A DNA stretch of 64,000 bases from Castellaniella sp049671645. GTDB taxonomy: Bacteria > Pseudomonadota > Gammaproteobacteria > Burkholderiales > Burkholderiaceae_B. Below are positions 52,529-61,530 of this stretch, in pieces. Location of the stretch: NCBI RefSeq assembly GCF_049671645.1, contig NZ_JBATVG010000008.1, positions 91,618 through 155,617 on the forward strand, written 5' to 3'. The position numbers and the translations under genes are program-made. Positions within the stretch are counted from its first letter, which is position 1. Every line of letters begins with the position of its first letter. The notes under the pieces were generated by a model. The model ran no database searches. It was not told the DNA's origin and saw only the letters and a list, made by a program, of their open reading frames with translations.

Positions 52529-53539
52529 TTGAAATTCAAGACATTGACCCAGTACCTGGTCGAACAACAAAGAGAACACAAGGCCGTGTCGCCGGAGGTC
52601 CGGCTGCTGATCGAAACCGTCTCGCGGGCCTGCAAGGCCATCGGCCACGCGGTCAGCAAAGGAGCCCTGGGCGGCGTGCTGGGCAGCCAGGGCACGGAAA
52701 ACGTGCAAGGCGAAATCCAGAAGAAACTGGACGTCCTGTCCAATGAAATCCTGCTCGAAGCCAATGAATGGGGCGGCAACCTGGCCGCCATGGCCTCCGA
52801 GGAAATGCAGACCATCCACCGCATCCCCAACCACTACCCCAAGGGCCAGAACCTGCTGCTGTTCGATCCCCTGGACGGCTCCTCCAATATCGACGTCAAT
52901 GTGTCGATCGGCACCATCTTTTCGGTCCTGCAGGCCCCTGCCGAAGCGTCCGGGCGTGAAATCGCCGAAGCCGATTTCCTGCAGCCCGGCACGCGCCAGT
53001 TGGCGGCCGGCTATGCCATCTACGGCCCGCAGACCATGCTGGTGCTGACCGTGGGCGCGGGCGTGATGGGTTTCACGCTGGATCGCGAGATGGGATCGTG
53101 GCTGCTGACGCACGAAAATATCCGCGTGCCCGAGGAATCCAGTGAATTCGCCATCAACGCATCGAACATGCGCCACTGGGAAGCGCCCGTGCGGCGCTAC
53201 ATCGACGAATGCCTGCAGGGCGAAACCGGTCCGCTGGGCAAAAACTACAACACGCGCTGGATCGCATCCATGGTGGCCGACGTCCACCGCATCCTGACAC
53301 GCGGCGGCATCTTCATGTATCCCCGCGATGCCCGGGCATCCGGGCGCAAAGGCAAGCTGCGGCTGATGTACGAAGCCAACCCCATGAGCTTCCTGATCGA
53401 GCAGGCCGGGGGCAGCGCCACCGACGGCCACATGCGGATCCTCGACATCCAGCCCGAGGCCATCCATCAGCGCGTGGGCGTGATCCTGGGTTCGAAAAAA
53501 GAAGTCGAACGCGTGACCCGCTACCATCAGGACGCCTGA
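52529..53539 (+). CDS. fbp: Fructose-1,6-bisphosphatase class I
   Basis: This protein of about 336 residues carries the FBPase signature LLFDPLDGSSNIDVNVSIGTIFSVL with metal-binding acidic residues, plus LSNEILLEANEWGGNLAAMASEE and GGIFMYPRDARASGRKGKLRLMYEANPMSFLIEQAGG. It is gluconeogenic, fitting growth on aromatic acids. I prefer the TTG at 52529: GGGGA lies 5 nt upstream and the protein then starts near the family's KTLTQYLVEQQ. The ATG at 52517 overlaps that site and has none of its own. It ends before a strong bidirectional terminator. Confidence 0.93.
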   Translation: MKFKTLTQYLVEQQREHKAVSPEVRLLIETVSRACKAIGHAVSKGALGGVLGSQGTENVQGEIQKKLDVLSNEILLEANEWGGNLAAMASEEMQTIHRIPNHYPKGQNLLLFDPLDGSSNIDVNVSIGTIFSVLQAPAEASGREIAEADFLQPGTRQLAAGYAIYGPQTMLVLTVGAGVMGFTLDREMGSWLLTHENIRVPEESSEFAINASNMRHWEAPVRRYIDECLQGETGPLGKNYNTRWIASMVADVHRILTRGGIFMYPRDARASGRKGKLRLMYEANPMSFLIEQAGGSATDGHMRILDIQPEAIHQRVGVILGSKKEVERVTRYHQDA

Positions 53540-53568
53540 TCCGCTCACCTGTCAGAGCGGGCATCGAC

Positions 53569-53600
53569 AAAAAAGGGGGGGCGCGACGCCCCCCTTTTTT
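53569..53600. terminator. Bidirectional rho-independent terminator between fbp and the quinone oxidoreductase gene
   Basis: AAAAAAGGGGGG and CCCCCCTTTTTT form a 12-bp stem with a GC-rich apex. It has A-tract/T-tract flanks in both directions, placed between convergent genes. Confidence 0.9.
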
Positions 53601-53642
53601 CACGAATGCACGGCCCGTCCCGACATCGTCCGGGCGCCGGGT

Positions 53643-54626
53643 TCAGTCCAGGGTCAGGACCGTGGCCCCGGTGGTCCGGCGCGACTGCAGGGCCTCGTGG
53701 GCCAAGGCGGCATCCTTCAGCGCAAAACGCTGGCCGATGACAATATCGAGCTTGCCCGCCGTCACCAGCTCGAACACGTCGGCGGCGGCAGCCTGCATGG
53801 CCTGCGCAGTCGCCGTGTAGGACGCCACCGTCGGGCGCGTCACGTACAGCGAGCCCTTGGCCGCCAGCAGGCCCAGATTGACGCCTTCCACCGAGCCGGA
53901 CGCATTGCCGAAGCTGACCATGAGGCCGCGCGGCTGCAGGCAGTCCAGGGACATTTCCCAGGTGGCCTTGCCCACCCCGTCGTAGACCACCGGCACCTTC
54001 TGGCCGCCGGTCAGCTCCAGCACCCGGGCGGGCACGTCCTCATGCGTGTAGTCGATGACTTCCCAGGCCCCATAGCGGCGGGCCAGCGCCGCCTTTTCGG
54101 GCGAGGAAGTGGTGCCGATCAGGCGCACGCCCAGGGCCCGCGCCCATTGACAGGCAATCAGGCCGACCCCGCCGGCGGCAGCGTGAAACAGAACGGTTTC
54201 ATTGCCCTTCAGGCGATAGGTCTGGCGAAACAGATACTGAACGGTCAGCCCTTTGAGCATCAGGGCCGCCGCCTGTTCGAAACTGACGGCATCCGGAATG
54301 GCGACGACCTTGTCCCCAGGCACATTGCGCAAGGTGGCATACGCGCCGATCGGCCCCTGGCCATACGCCACGCGATCACCCGCCCGAACGTGGCTGACGC
54401 CCGCCCCGACGTCCGCGACGATACCGGACGCCTCGAACCCCAGACCGTGCGGCACGGGGTTCGGGTACAGGCCCGTGCGACAATAGATATCGATGAAATT
54501 CAGGCCGATGGCCTTCTGGCGGATCTGCACCTCGCCGGGGGCGGGTGCCGGAACGTCGACCTGAGCCAGTTGCAGGACCTCCGGCCCCCCATGCTGGCTG
54601 ACTTGAATGATCTGTGCCTTTTCCAC
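53643..54626 (-). CDS. NADPH:quinone oxidoreductase, zinc-independent MDR family
   Basis: This 327-residue medium-chain reductase has KAIGLNFIDIYCRTGLYP, GFEASGIVADVGAGV, and the NADPH-binding AAAGGVGLIACQWARALG. VVYDGVGKATWEMSLDCLQPRGLMVSFGNASG follows, typical of QorA. The zinc ligands of alcohol dehydrogenases are missing. The start codon is GTG with GGAGG 8 nt upstream. It is divergent from a DMT transporter gene. Confidence 0.9.
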   Translation of the reverse strand: MEKAQIIQVSQHGGPEVLQLAQVDVPAPAPGEVQIRQKAIGLNFIDIYCRTGLYPNPVPHGLGFEASGIVADVGAGVSHVRAGDRVAYGQGPIGAYATLRNVPGDKVVAIPDAVSFEQAAALMLKGLTVQYLFRQTYRLKGNETVLFHAAAGGVGLIACQWARALGVRLIGTTSSPEKAALARRYGAWEVIDYTHEDVPARVLELTGGQKVPVVYDGVGKATWEMSLDCLQPRGLMVSFGNASGSVEGVNLGLLAAKGSLYVTRPTVASYTATAQAMQAAAADVFELVTAGKLDIVIGQRFALKDAALAHEALQSRRTTGATVLTLD

Positions 54627-54681
54627 TGTGATTTCCTCCGGCCCGCGCGGGCCCTGTATTGCCGAACCTGATCAGACTAGC

Positions 54682-55596
54682 ATGAATTCCCGCCAAGCCC
54701 AGTTCGCCATCCACCTGACGGCACTCCTCTTTGGACTGACCGGCATCTTCGGCGAACTGATCCAGGCCAGCGCCACGCTCATCACGGCGGGCCGGGCCCT
54801 GTTCGCCACAGCCGCCCTGCTGCTGTTCATCGGCCACGCCGGACACCGCATCTCCCTGCCGCAGCGCCGATCCTGGCCCGCCCTGGGGGCGGCCGGCATC
54901 TTGCTGGCCATCCACTGGATCAGCTTCTTCATTGCCGTCAAGGTCGGCGGCATCGCGATCGCCACCCTGGGCTTTGCCAGCTTCCCCGCTTTCATCACCG
55001 TGCTGGAAGGCCTGCTGTTTCACGAACGCACCCGGCCATCCGAATGGCTGGTCGTGGGGCTGGTCACGCTGGGCCTGGTCCTGGTGACGCCGTCCTTCGA
55101 CTTCCGAGACCAGGCTACCATCGGCCTGGCCTGGGGCGTACTGTCGGGCCTGGCCTTCGCCCTGTTCACGCTGGCCAACCGCAAGGCCGTCAGCCACATG
55201 CCGGGACGCGAGCTGGCCTGTTGGGAAAACCTGGTCGTCGCGGCCCTGACCCTGCCATGGTGCTTCCGGGAATTCACGACCCTGCGGCCGCTGGACTGGC
55301 TGTGGATCTTCGTGCTGGGCGTCTTCTGCACCGCCCTGTCGCACGCCCTGCTGGTATCCAGTCTGGCGCGACTGAAGGCGCGCACCGCCGGCATCGTCAT
55401 CGCGCTGGAACCCGTCTACGCCATTTTGTTTGCAGCCCTTCTGTTCGCCCAGTACCCGTCCGCCCGCGCCCTGGCGGGCGGCGCCCTGATCATCGGCGCC
55501 ATCGTCTGGTCGGGCCTGCGCCGAGCGCCCCCCGAACCCGATCCGGCCATGGCCCCAGCAAGCGCCACGCCGCCCAAAGCGCCCTCGCCGGACTGA
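54682..55596 (+). CDS. EamA/DMT-superfamily membrane transporter
   Basis: This 304-residue protein has about ten transmembrane segments in two EamA repeats (FAIHLTALLFGLTGIFGELI..., LAWGVLSGLAFALFTLANRKAV...). The conserved end motif is GIVIALEPVYAILFAALLF, and the cytoplasmic tail is Pro/Ala-rich. It is not closely similar to the DMT protein at 18107. I chose the ATG at 54682, though the ribosome binding site is weak. Its substrate is unknown. It is followed by yebC in 55 nt. Confidence 0.82.
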   Translation: MNSRQAQFAIHLTALLFGLTGIFGELIQASATLITAGRALFATAALLLFIGHAGHRISLPQRRSWPALGAAGILLAIHWISFFIAVKVGGIAIATLGFASFPAFITVLEGLLFHERTRPSEWLVVGLVTLGLVLVTPSFDFRDQATIGLAWGVLSGLAFALFTLANRKAVSHMPGRELACWENLVVAALTLPWCFREFTTLRPLDWLWIFVLGVFCTALSHALLVSSLARLKARTAGIVIALEPVYAILFAALLFAQYPSARALAGGALIIGAIVWSGLRRAPPEPDPAMAPASATPPKAPSPD

Positions 55597-55651
55597 TGCG
55601 CCCCAAGCGGTTAAAATGCTCGATTCCCTGTTTTATCCTAGTTGACACATT

Positions 55652-56383
55652 ATGGCCGGACACAGCAAATGGGCAAACATCCAGCACCGCAAAGGGCGTC
55701 AAGACGCCAAACGCGGCAAGCTCTGGACCAAGATCATCCGTGAAATCACCGTGGCCGCCCGTGCCGGTGGCCCCGACCCCGACGCCAACCCGGGCCTGCG
55801 TCTGGCCTGGGACAAGGCCACCGCCGCCAACATGCCCAAGGACAACATCCTGCGCGCCATCCAGCGCGGCGCAGGCGGCGGCGACGATACCAACTACGAA
55901 GAAATCCGCTACGAAGGCTACGGCGTGGGCGGCGCGGCCCTGGTCATAGACTGCATGACCGACAATCGCCAGCGCACGGTGTCCGAAGTCCGCCACACGC
56001 TCGTCAAGCACGGCGGGAATCTGGGCCAGGACGGCAGCGTGGTGTTCATGTTCAAGCACTGCGGCCAGTTCATCTTCGCCCCGGGCACGTCCGAGGAACA
56101 GGTGATGGATATCGCCCTGGAGAACGGCGCCGACGACGTCCAGTCCGACGACGAGGGCGTGATCGAGGTCACCTGCGAACCGGGCGATTACACCGCGTTG
56201 AAGCAGGCCTTCGACGCCGCCGCCCTGGAAGCCGAGATCCACGGCGTCGTCATGAAGGCGCTGTCCAAAGTCCAACTGACCGGCGAAGACGCCGAGCGCA
56301 TGCAGAAAATCATTGATCTCCTGGAAGACCTGGACGACGTGCAAGAGGTCTACACCACGGCCGTCATGGACGACATCGAATGA
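55652..56383 (+). CDS. yebC: YebC/PmpR-family translation/transcription factor
   Basis: This 243-residue protein starts with the diagnostic MAGHSKWANIQHRKGRQDAKRGK, followed by TKIIREITVAAR, NPGLRLAWDKATAANMPKDNI and the acidic C-terminal part. Members were described as DNA-binding regulators, and recently as factors that help ribosomes translate proline stretches. The ATGA overlap couples it to purD. Confidence 0.95.
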   Translation: MAGHSKWANIQHRKGRQDAKRGKLWTKIIREITVAARAGGPDPDANPGLRLAWDKATAANMPKDNILRAIQRGAGGGDDTNYEEIRYEGYGVGGAALVIDCMTDNRQRTVSEVRHTLVKHGGNLGQDGSVVFMFKHCGQFIFAPGTSEEQVMDIALENGADDVQSDDEGVIEVTCEPGDYTALKQAFDAAALEAEIHGVVMKALSKVQLTGEDAERMQKIIDLLEDLDDVQEVYTTAVMDDIE

Positions 56384-57678
56384 AACTGCTGGTGATCGGC
56401 GCGGGCGGCCGTGAACACGCCCTGGCTTGGCGCCTGGCCCAGTCCCCCCGGGTGCAGAAGATCTACGTCGCGCCCGGCAATGGCGGGACGGCCCACGCGG
56501 CGCTGCTTGAAAACCTGCCGCTGCAGGACACCGACGCGCTGATCGCCTTTGCCCGCGACGAAAAAATCGCCTTCACGGTGGTCGGCCCCGAAGCCCCTCT
56601 GGCGGCGGGCATCGTGGACGCCTTCCGGGCGGCCGGCCTGCGCATCTTCGGCCCCACCCGGGCGGCTGCGCAGCTGGAGAGCTCCAAGGACTACGCCAAG
56701 GCCTTCATGCAGCGCCACGGCATCCCCACGGCGGCCTACCAGACCTTCACAGACGCGCAACAGGCCAAGGCCTACGTCCAGGCCCAGGGCGCCCCGATCG
56801 TCGTCAAAGCCGACGGCCTGGCGGCCGGCAAGGGCGTCGTCGTGGCCCAGACCCAGGACGAGGCCCTGCAGGCCATCGACCACATGCTGGGCGCGGATGG
56901 GGCCTTCGGCGCCGCCGGCGCCCGCGTCGTCATCGAGGAATTCCTCGACGGCGAGGAAGCCAGCTTCATCGTCATGTGCGACGGCCACCACGTGCTGCCG
57001 CTGGCCACCAGCCAGGACCACAAACGCCTGCAGGACGCGGACGCCGGCCCCAATACCGGCGGCATGGGGGCCTATTCCCCCGCCCCGCTGGTCACACCCG
57101 CCCTGCACAATCGCATCATGCGCGAAGTCATCCAGCCGGCCATCCAGGGCATGGCGCGCGACGGCATCCCCTACACCGGCTTTCTGTACGCCGGGCTGAT
57201 GATCGGCCAGGGGCCGGACGCCACCCGCCCGCTGAAGGTGCTGGAATTCAACTGCCGCATGGGCGACCCTGAAACCCAGCCCATCATGCTGCGCGTGAAA
57301 AGCGACTTCACGGAAACCCTGGAACACGCCCTGAACGGCACCCTGGATCAGGCCGACATCGACTGGGACCGACGCACCGCCGTGGGCGTGGTGCTGGCGA
57401 CGGCCGGCTACCCCGACAGCCCGCGCAAGGGCGATGCCATCACCAGCCTGGCGCCCGACACCGATACCTGCGTGACCTTCCATGCAGGCACGACCATCCA
57501 GGACGGGCAACTGCGCACCAGCGGCGGCCGTGTCCTGTGCGTCACGGCGCTGGCGGATTCCATCCGCCGCGCCCAGCAGGCCGCCTACGACGCCGTCAAC
57601 CAGACACTGTTCGAAGGCCGCCAATTCCGCCGCGACATCGGCTGGCGCGCTCTGGCCAGCAACAAACGGCACGATTGA
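56380..57678 (+). CDS. purD: Phosphoribosylamine-glycine ligase
   Basis: This 432-residue ATP-grasp enzyme has an N-terminal MKLLVIGAGGREHALAWRLAQS and ATP-grasp segments (PIVVKADGLAAGKGVVVAQT, FLDGEEASFIVMCDG, HKRLQDADAGPNTGGMGAYSPAP). The metal-binding FNCRMGDPETQ follows. It performs the second step of de novo purine synthesis. It is the second gene of a tightly packed plus-strand run. Confidence 0.97.
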   Translation: MKLLVIGAGGREHALAWRLAQSPRVQKIYVAPGNGGTAHAALLENLPLQDTDALIAFARDEKIAFTVVGPEAPLAAGIVDAFRAAGLRIFGPTRAAAQLESSKDYAKAFMQRHGIPTAAYQTFTDAQQAKAYVQAQGAPIVVKADGLAAGKGVVVAQTQDEALQAIDHMLGADGAFGAAGARVVIEEFLDGEEASFIVMCDGHHVLPLATSQDHKRLQDADAGPNTGGMGAYSPAPLVTPALHNRIMREVIQPAIQGMARDGIPYTGFLYAGLMIGQGPDATRPLKVLEFNCRMGDPETQPIMLRVKSDFTETLEHALNGTLDQADIDWDRRTAVGVVLATAGYPDSPRKGDAITSLAPDTDTCVTFHAGTTIQDGQLRTSGGRVLCVTALADSIRRAQQAAYDAVNQTLFEGRQFRRDIGWRALASNKRHD

Positions 57679-57699
57679 TCATCCGCCCACGGAGCCCGC

Positions 57700-58602
57700 A
57701 TGCACGTCCCCGTCGACCACGTCCACGAGACCTTTTCCAACTTGCAGACGCGCATCGTCGACGCCCTTGAAGACCTGGAAGGCGCCCGCTTCGGCCGCGA
57801 CCCCTGGACCCGCCCCGAAGGCGGCGGCGGCCTGACCCGCTACTGCGAGAACGGCACGGTGTTCGAGCGCGCCGGGGTGCTGTTCAGCCACGTGCGCGGC
57901 CACACCCTGCCTCCATCGGCCAGCGCCCACCGTCCGGAGCTGGCCGGCCGCAGCTGGGAGGCCATGGGCGTCTCCATGGTGCTGCACCCCCGCAATCCCT
58001 ACGTCCCCACGACGCACATGAACGTGCGCCTGTTCGTCGCCCACGGCAGCGGCGAGGAACAGGATGTCTTCTGGTTCGGCGGCGGGCTGGACCTGACCCC
58101 CTACTATCCCTTCGAGGACGACGCCCGCCATTTCCATCAGGTCTGCCACGATGCCGTGGCCCCCTTCGGCGCCGACAAATACCCGCGCTACAAGGCCTGG
58201 TGCGACGACTATTTCCTGTTGCGCCACCGCCAGGAAACCCGGGGGGTGGGCGGCCTGTTCTTCGACGATCTGAACACCCCGGATTTCGCCGCCTGCTTCG
58301 CCCTGACCCAATCCGTCGGCAACTGTTTCATCCCCGCCTACGTGCCCATCGTCCAGGCCCGCTGCCAGATCCCGTATGGCGATCGGGAACGCGGCTTCCA
58401 GGCTTACCGTCGCGGGCGCTACGTCGAATTCAACCTGGTCTACGATCGCGGCACCCTGTTCGGCCTGCAGTCGGGGGGACGCACCGAATCCATCCTGCTG
58501 TCCATGCCGCCCATCGCGCAATGGCGCTACGACTGGACGCCGGAACCCGGTTCGGCCGAAGCCGCCCTGGCCGACTACCTGAAACCCCGCGCATGGCTGT
58601 AA
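57700..58602 (+). CDS. hemF: Coproporphyrinogen III oxidase, aerobic
   Basis: This 300-residue oxygen-dependent enzyme has FERAGVLFSHVRG-type N-terminal substrate region and MGVSMVLHPRNPYVPTTHMNVRLF. The signature WFGGGLDLTPYYPFEDDARHFH and GVGGLFFDDL follow, ending FNLVYDRGTLFGLQSGGRTESILLSMPP. It converts coproporphyrinogen III to protoporphyrinogen IX in heme synthesis. GGAG lies upstream of the ATG. Its last 10 nt overlap the nadD start. Confidence 0.97.
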   Translation: MHVPVDHVHETFSNLQTRIVDALEDLEGARFGRDPWTRPEGGGGLTRYCENGTVFERAGVLFSHVRGHTLPPSASAHRPELAGRSWEAMGVSMVLHPRNPYVPTTHMNVRLFVAHGSGEEQDVFWFGGGLDLTPYYPFEDDARHFHQVCHDAVAPFGADKYPRYKAWCDDYFLLRHRQETRGVGGLFFDDLNTPDFAACFALTQSVGNCFIPAYVPIVQARCQIPYGDRERGFQAYRRGRYVEFNLVYDRGTLFGLQSGGRTESILLSMPPIAQWRYDWTPEPGSAEAALADYLKPRAWL

Positions 58603-59219
58603 TACCCCAGGTCGGCCTGCTCGGCGGCAGTTTCGACCCGGTCCACCGGGCGCACATCGCCCTGGCCCGGGCAGCCTGCCAGACCCTGTCGCTGGCCTAC
58701 GTCGAGCTCCTGCCCGCGGGCCGCCCCTGGCAGCGCGGCCAGTTGGGCGCGGCGCCCGAACACCGGCTGGCCATGCTGCGGCTGGCCTGCGGCGACGACC
58801 CGCGGTTGCGCATCAACCCCATCGAACTGCAGCGTCCCGGCGCCACCTATACCATCGACACCCTGGCGGCTCTCCCCCGCACCGCCCGCTACACCTGGAT
58901 TCTGGGGGCCGACCAATTGGCCAATTTCTGCACCTGGCACCGCTGGCGCGACATCCTCCAACACGTCCGCCTGGCCGTGGCGCAACGCCCGGGCACTTCG
59001 CCGACCCCGCCCGCCGAACTGGCGCTGGCGCTGGCGCCCGATGGCCTGGTTCGCATTCCCTTTCCCCCCCTGGACGTCTCCGCCTCGACCATTCGCCAGG
59101 AACTGATCCAGGGACGCCTGCCCGAATCGCAACTCGACCCGCTGGTGCTGGGTTACATTCGTACTCACCAGCTCTATCAACGTCCGGCTCTTTCCCCGGA
59201 CAGTTCCCGAACGCCATGA
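58593..59219 (+). CDS. nadD: Nicotinate-nucleotide adenylyltransferase
   Basis: This 208-residue nucleotidyltransferase has GLLGGSFDPVHRAHIALARAA (GxFDPxHxGH-type motif), WILGADQLANFCTWHRWRDI, and the C-terminal ISxTxIR-type motif as DVSASTIRQEL. It makes deamido-NAD from nicotinate mononucleotide. The ATG at 58593 lies inside the hemF 3' end, and the stop overlaps rsfS by 4 nt. Confidence 0.93.
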   Translation: MAVIPQVGLLGGSFDPVHRAHIALARAACQTLSLAYVELLPAGRPWQRGQLGAAPEHRLAMLRLACGDDPRLRINPIELQRPGATYTIDTLAALPRTARYTWILGADQLANFCTWHRWRDILQHVRLAVAQRPGTSPTPPAELALALAPDGLVRIPFPPLDVSASTIRQELIQGRLPESQLDPLVLGYIRTHQLYQRPALSPDSSRTP

Positions 59220-59611
59220 ATCTGCAAAAACAGCAACGCCTCGTCATCGACGCCCTGGAAGACACCAAGGCCCAGGACATCAAGGTCTTCAACACCACGG
59301 GCCTGACCGGCCTGTTCGACCGCGTCATCATCGCCAGCGGCACGTCCAACCGCCAAACGCGCGCCATCGCCAGCCACGTGGCCGAACAGGCCAAGAAACA
59401 GGGCCTGGAAGTCGTGGCCTTCGAAGGCCAGGACACCGGCGAATGGGTGCTGATCGATCTGGGCGACATCGTCGTGCACTGCATGCAGCCAGCCATCCGC
59501 AGCTACTACAACCTGGAGGAAATCTGGGGCGCCAAGCCGGTGCGCGTCAGGCTGCTGCCTACCGGGCCTGCTCAGGCCTCGGACTTCGACGACGACCTCC
59601 CCGAGGCATGA
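59216..59611 (+). CDS. rsfS: Ribosome silencing factor RsfS
   Basis: This 131-residue protein of the RsfS/Iojap family has LVIDALEDTKAQDIKVFNTTGLTGLFDRVIIASGTSNRQTRAIASHV. GEWVLIDLGDIVVHCMQPAIRSYYNLEEIWG follows. It binds uL14 and blocks subunit joining in stationary phase. ATGA overlaps occur with nadD and rlmH. Confidence 0.96.
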   Translation: MNLQKQQRLVIDALEDTKAQDIKVFNTTGLTGLFDRVIIASGTSNRQTRAIASHVAEQAKKQGLEVVAFEGQDTGEWVLIDLGDIVVHCMQPAIRSYYNLEEIWGAKPVRVRLLPTGPAQASDFDDDLPEA

Positions 59612-60078
59612 AACTGCGCATCTACGCCGTAGGTACCCGCATGCCGGCCTGGGTGCAGGACGCCTGGCAGGACTACGTCAAACGCATGCCGCGCGACTGC
59701 GCCATCGAACTGCACGAGATCCGGCCGGAACCCCGCACCCATGGAAAGACCGCCGCCCAACTGATGCAAGCCGAGGCTCAGCGCATCGAATCCGCCTTGC
59801 ACGAACCCGCCTGGCGGGTCATGCTGGACGAACACGGGCGCGACGTCAGCACCCGCGACCTGGCGCATCACCTGGAGGACTGGCGGGCCGGCGGCCAGGA
59901 CGTCGCCCTCGTCATCGGCGGGCCGGACGGCCTGGATCCCGCGCTGAAACAAACCGCCCGCCAGACGCTGCGCCTGTCTTCGCTGACACTGCCGCACCCC
60001 ATGGTCCGCATCCTGCTGGCCGAACAGCTCTACCGCGCCTGGAGCATCCTGTCCGGGCATCCCTACCACCGCGATTAA
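59608..60078 (+). CDS. rlmH: 23S rRNA (pseudouridine1915-N3) methyltransferase RlmH
   Basis: This 156-residue SPOUT methyltransferase has MKLRIYAVGTRMPAWVQDAWQDYVKRMP and the knot/SAM-binding region DVALVIGGPDGLDP...LSSLTLPHPMVRILLAEQLYRAWSILSGHPYHR. I chose the ATG at 59608, which overlaps the rsfS stop. The gene order nadD-rsfS-rlmH is conserved. Confidence 0.96.
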   Translation: MKLRIYAVGTRMPAWVQDAWQDYVKRMPRDCAIELHEIRPEPRTHGKTAAQLMQAEAQRIESALHEPAWRVMLDEHGRDVSTRDLAHHLEDWRAGGQDVALVIGGPDGLDPALKQTARQTLRLSSLTLPHPMVRILLAEQLYRAWSILSGHPYHRD

Positions 60079-60087
60079 GGATCCGCC

Positions 60088-61530
60088 ATGACCGCCCGCC
60101 GCCGCACCAAGATCGTCGCCACGCTGGGGCCGTCGACCTCCAGTCCGGAACGCATCGAGGCCCTGATCCAGGCCGGCCTGGACGTGGCCCGGCTGAATTT
60201 CTCGCACGGTTCGGCGGACGACCACCGGGAACGCGTCCGATTGGTGCGCGCCATCGCGGACCGGCTGGACCGCCACGTCGCCATCATGGGCGACCTCCAG
60301 GGTCCCAAGATCCGCATCGCCCGCTTTCTCGACGGCGCCATCGAACTGCGCGCGGGCGACCCGTTCACCCTGTCCATCCGGCACCCGCTGGACGCCGGCA
60401 CGGCGGCCATTGTCGGCATCGAGTACCCCCCGCTGGTGCAGGACTGCGCCCCCGGCGACGAACTGTTGCTGGATGACGGCCGCGTCATCCTGCAGGTCAC
60501 GTCCGTCGACGAGACGGCCGTCCACACCGTGGTCGTGGTGGGCGGCGCCCTGTCCAACAACAAGGGGATCAACCGGCGCGGCGGCGGCATCTCGGCGCCC
60601 AGCCTGACGGACAAGGACCGCCAGGACATCCTCCTGGCCGCCGAGCTGGAACTGGACTACGTGGCAGTATCCTTCCCCCGCTCCGGGGCCGACATGGAAC
60701 AGGCCCGGCGCCTGGTGCGGGAAACCGGCAGCACCGCCTGGATCATCGCCAAGATCGAACGCGCCGAGGCCGTCGCCGACGACGCGGCCCTGGACGACCT
60801 GATCCGGGCCAGCGACGGCGTCATGGTCGCCCGGGGGGACCTGGGCGTGGAAATCGGCGACGCCCGCCTGGCCGGCATCCAGAAACGGATCATCCAGCAT
60901 GCGCGCACCCTGAACAAGCTGGTCATCACGGCTACCCAGATGATGGAATCCATGATCTCCAGCCCGATCCCGACGCGCGCGGAAGTGTCGGACGTGGCCA
61001 ATGCCGTGCTGGACTACACCGACGCCGTCATGCTGTCGGCGGAATCGGCATCCGGGCACTATCCGGTCGAGGCCGTCCAGGCCATGGCCCGCATCTGCCT
61101 GGGGGCCGAACAGGAACCGACCAGCATCAAGTCTCACCACCGCCTGGGGGAAACCTTCTCGCGCTGCGACGAAACCATCGCGCTGGCCAGCATGTACGCG
61201 GCCAACCACTTTCCGGGCATCAAGGCCATCATCAGCCTGACCGAAAGCGGCCACACGCCGCTGATCATGTCCCGGATCCGCTCCGGGGTGCCTATCTACT
61301 GCTATACCCGCCACGTGGCGACCCAGCGCCGGGCCGCCCTGTTCCGGGGGGTCTACACCGTGCCCTTCGATGCGGCGGCGCTGCCGCCCTCCGAGGTCAG
61401 CGAAGCCGCCATCGACGTCCTGCGCCAGCGCGGCCTGCTGCAGGCCGGCGACTGGATCATCCTGACCAAAGGCGATTTCTACAGCAACAGCGGCGGCACC
61501 AACGGCCTGAAGATCCTGCGCGTCGCCTGA
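60088..61530 (+). CDS. pyk: Pyruvate kinase
   Basis: This 480-residue enzyme has RRTKIVATLGPSTSSPERIEALIQAGLDVARLNFSHGS, MGDLQGPKIRIARF, and IIAKIERAEAV (active-site Lys). SDGVMVARGDLGVEIGD, TATQMMESMI and DVANAVLDYTDAVMLSAESASGHYPVEAVQ follow. The C-terminal domain is complete. It lies between rlmH and maf and overlaps maf by one nucleotide, an unusual position, since rlmH is commonly followed directly by maf. Confidence 0.96.
   Translation: MTARRRTKIVATLGPSTSSPERIEALIQAGLDVARLNFSHGSADDHRERVRLVRAIADRLDRHVAIMGDLQGPKIRIARFLDGAIELRAGDPFTLSIRHPLDAGTAAIVGIEYPPLVQDCAPGDELLLDDGRVILQVTSVDETAVHTVVVVGGALSNNKGINRRGGGISAPSLTDKDRQDILLAAELELDYVAVSFPRSGADMEQARRLVRETGSTAWIIAKIERAEAVADDAALDDLIRASDGVMVARGDLGVEIGDARLAGIQKRIIQHARTLNKLVITATQMMESMISSPIPTRAEVSDVANAVLDYTDAVMLSAESASGHYPVEAVQAMARICLGAEQEPTSIKSHHRLGETFSRCDETIALASMYAANHFPGIKAIISLTESGHTPLIMSRIRSGVPIYCYTRHVATQRRAALFRGVYTVPFDAAALPPSEVSEAAIDVLRQRGLLQAGDWIILTKGDFYSNSGGTNGLKILRVA

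Noticed and set aside
50144..53548. Long minus-strand frames (493 and 632 codons) opposite pepN and fbp
   Set aside because: Both overlap genes with clear catalytic motifs and show no family features of their own.
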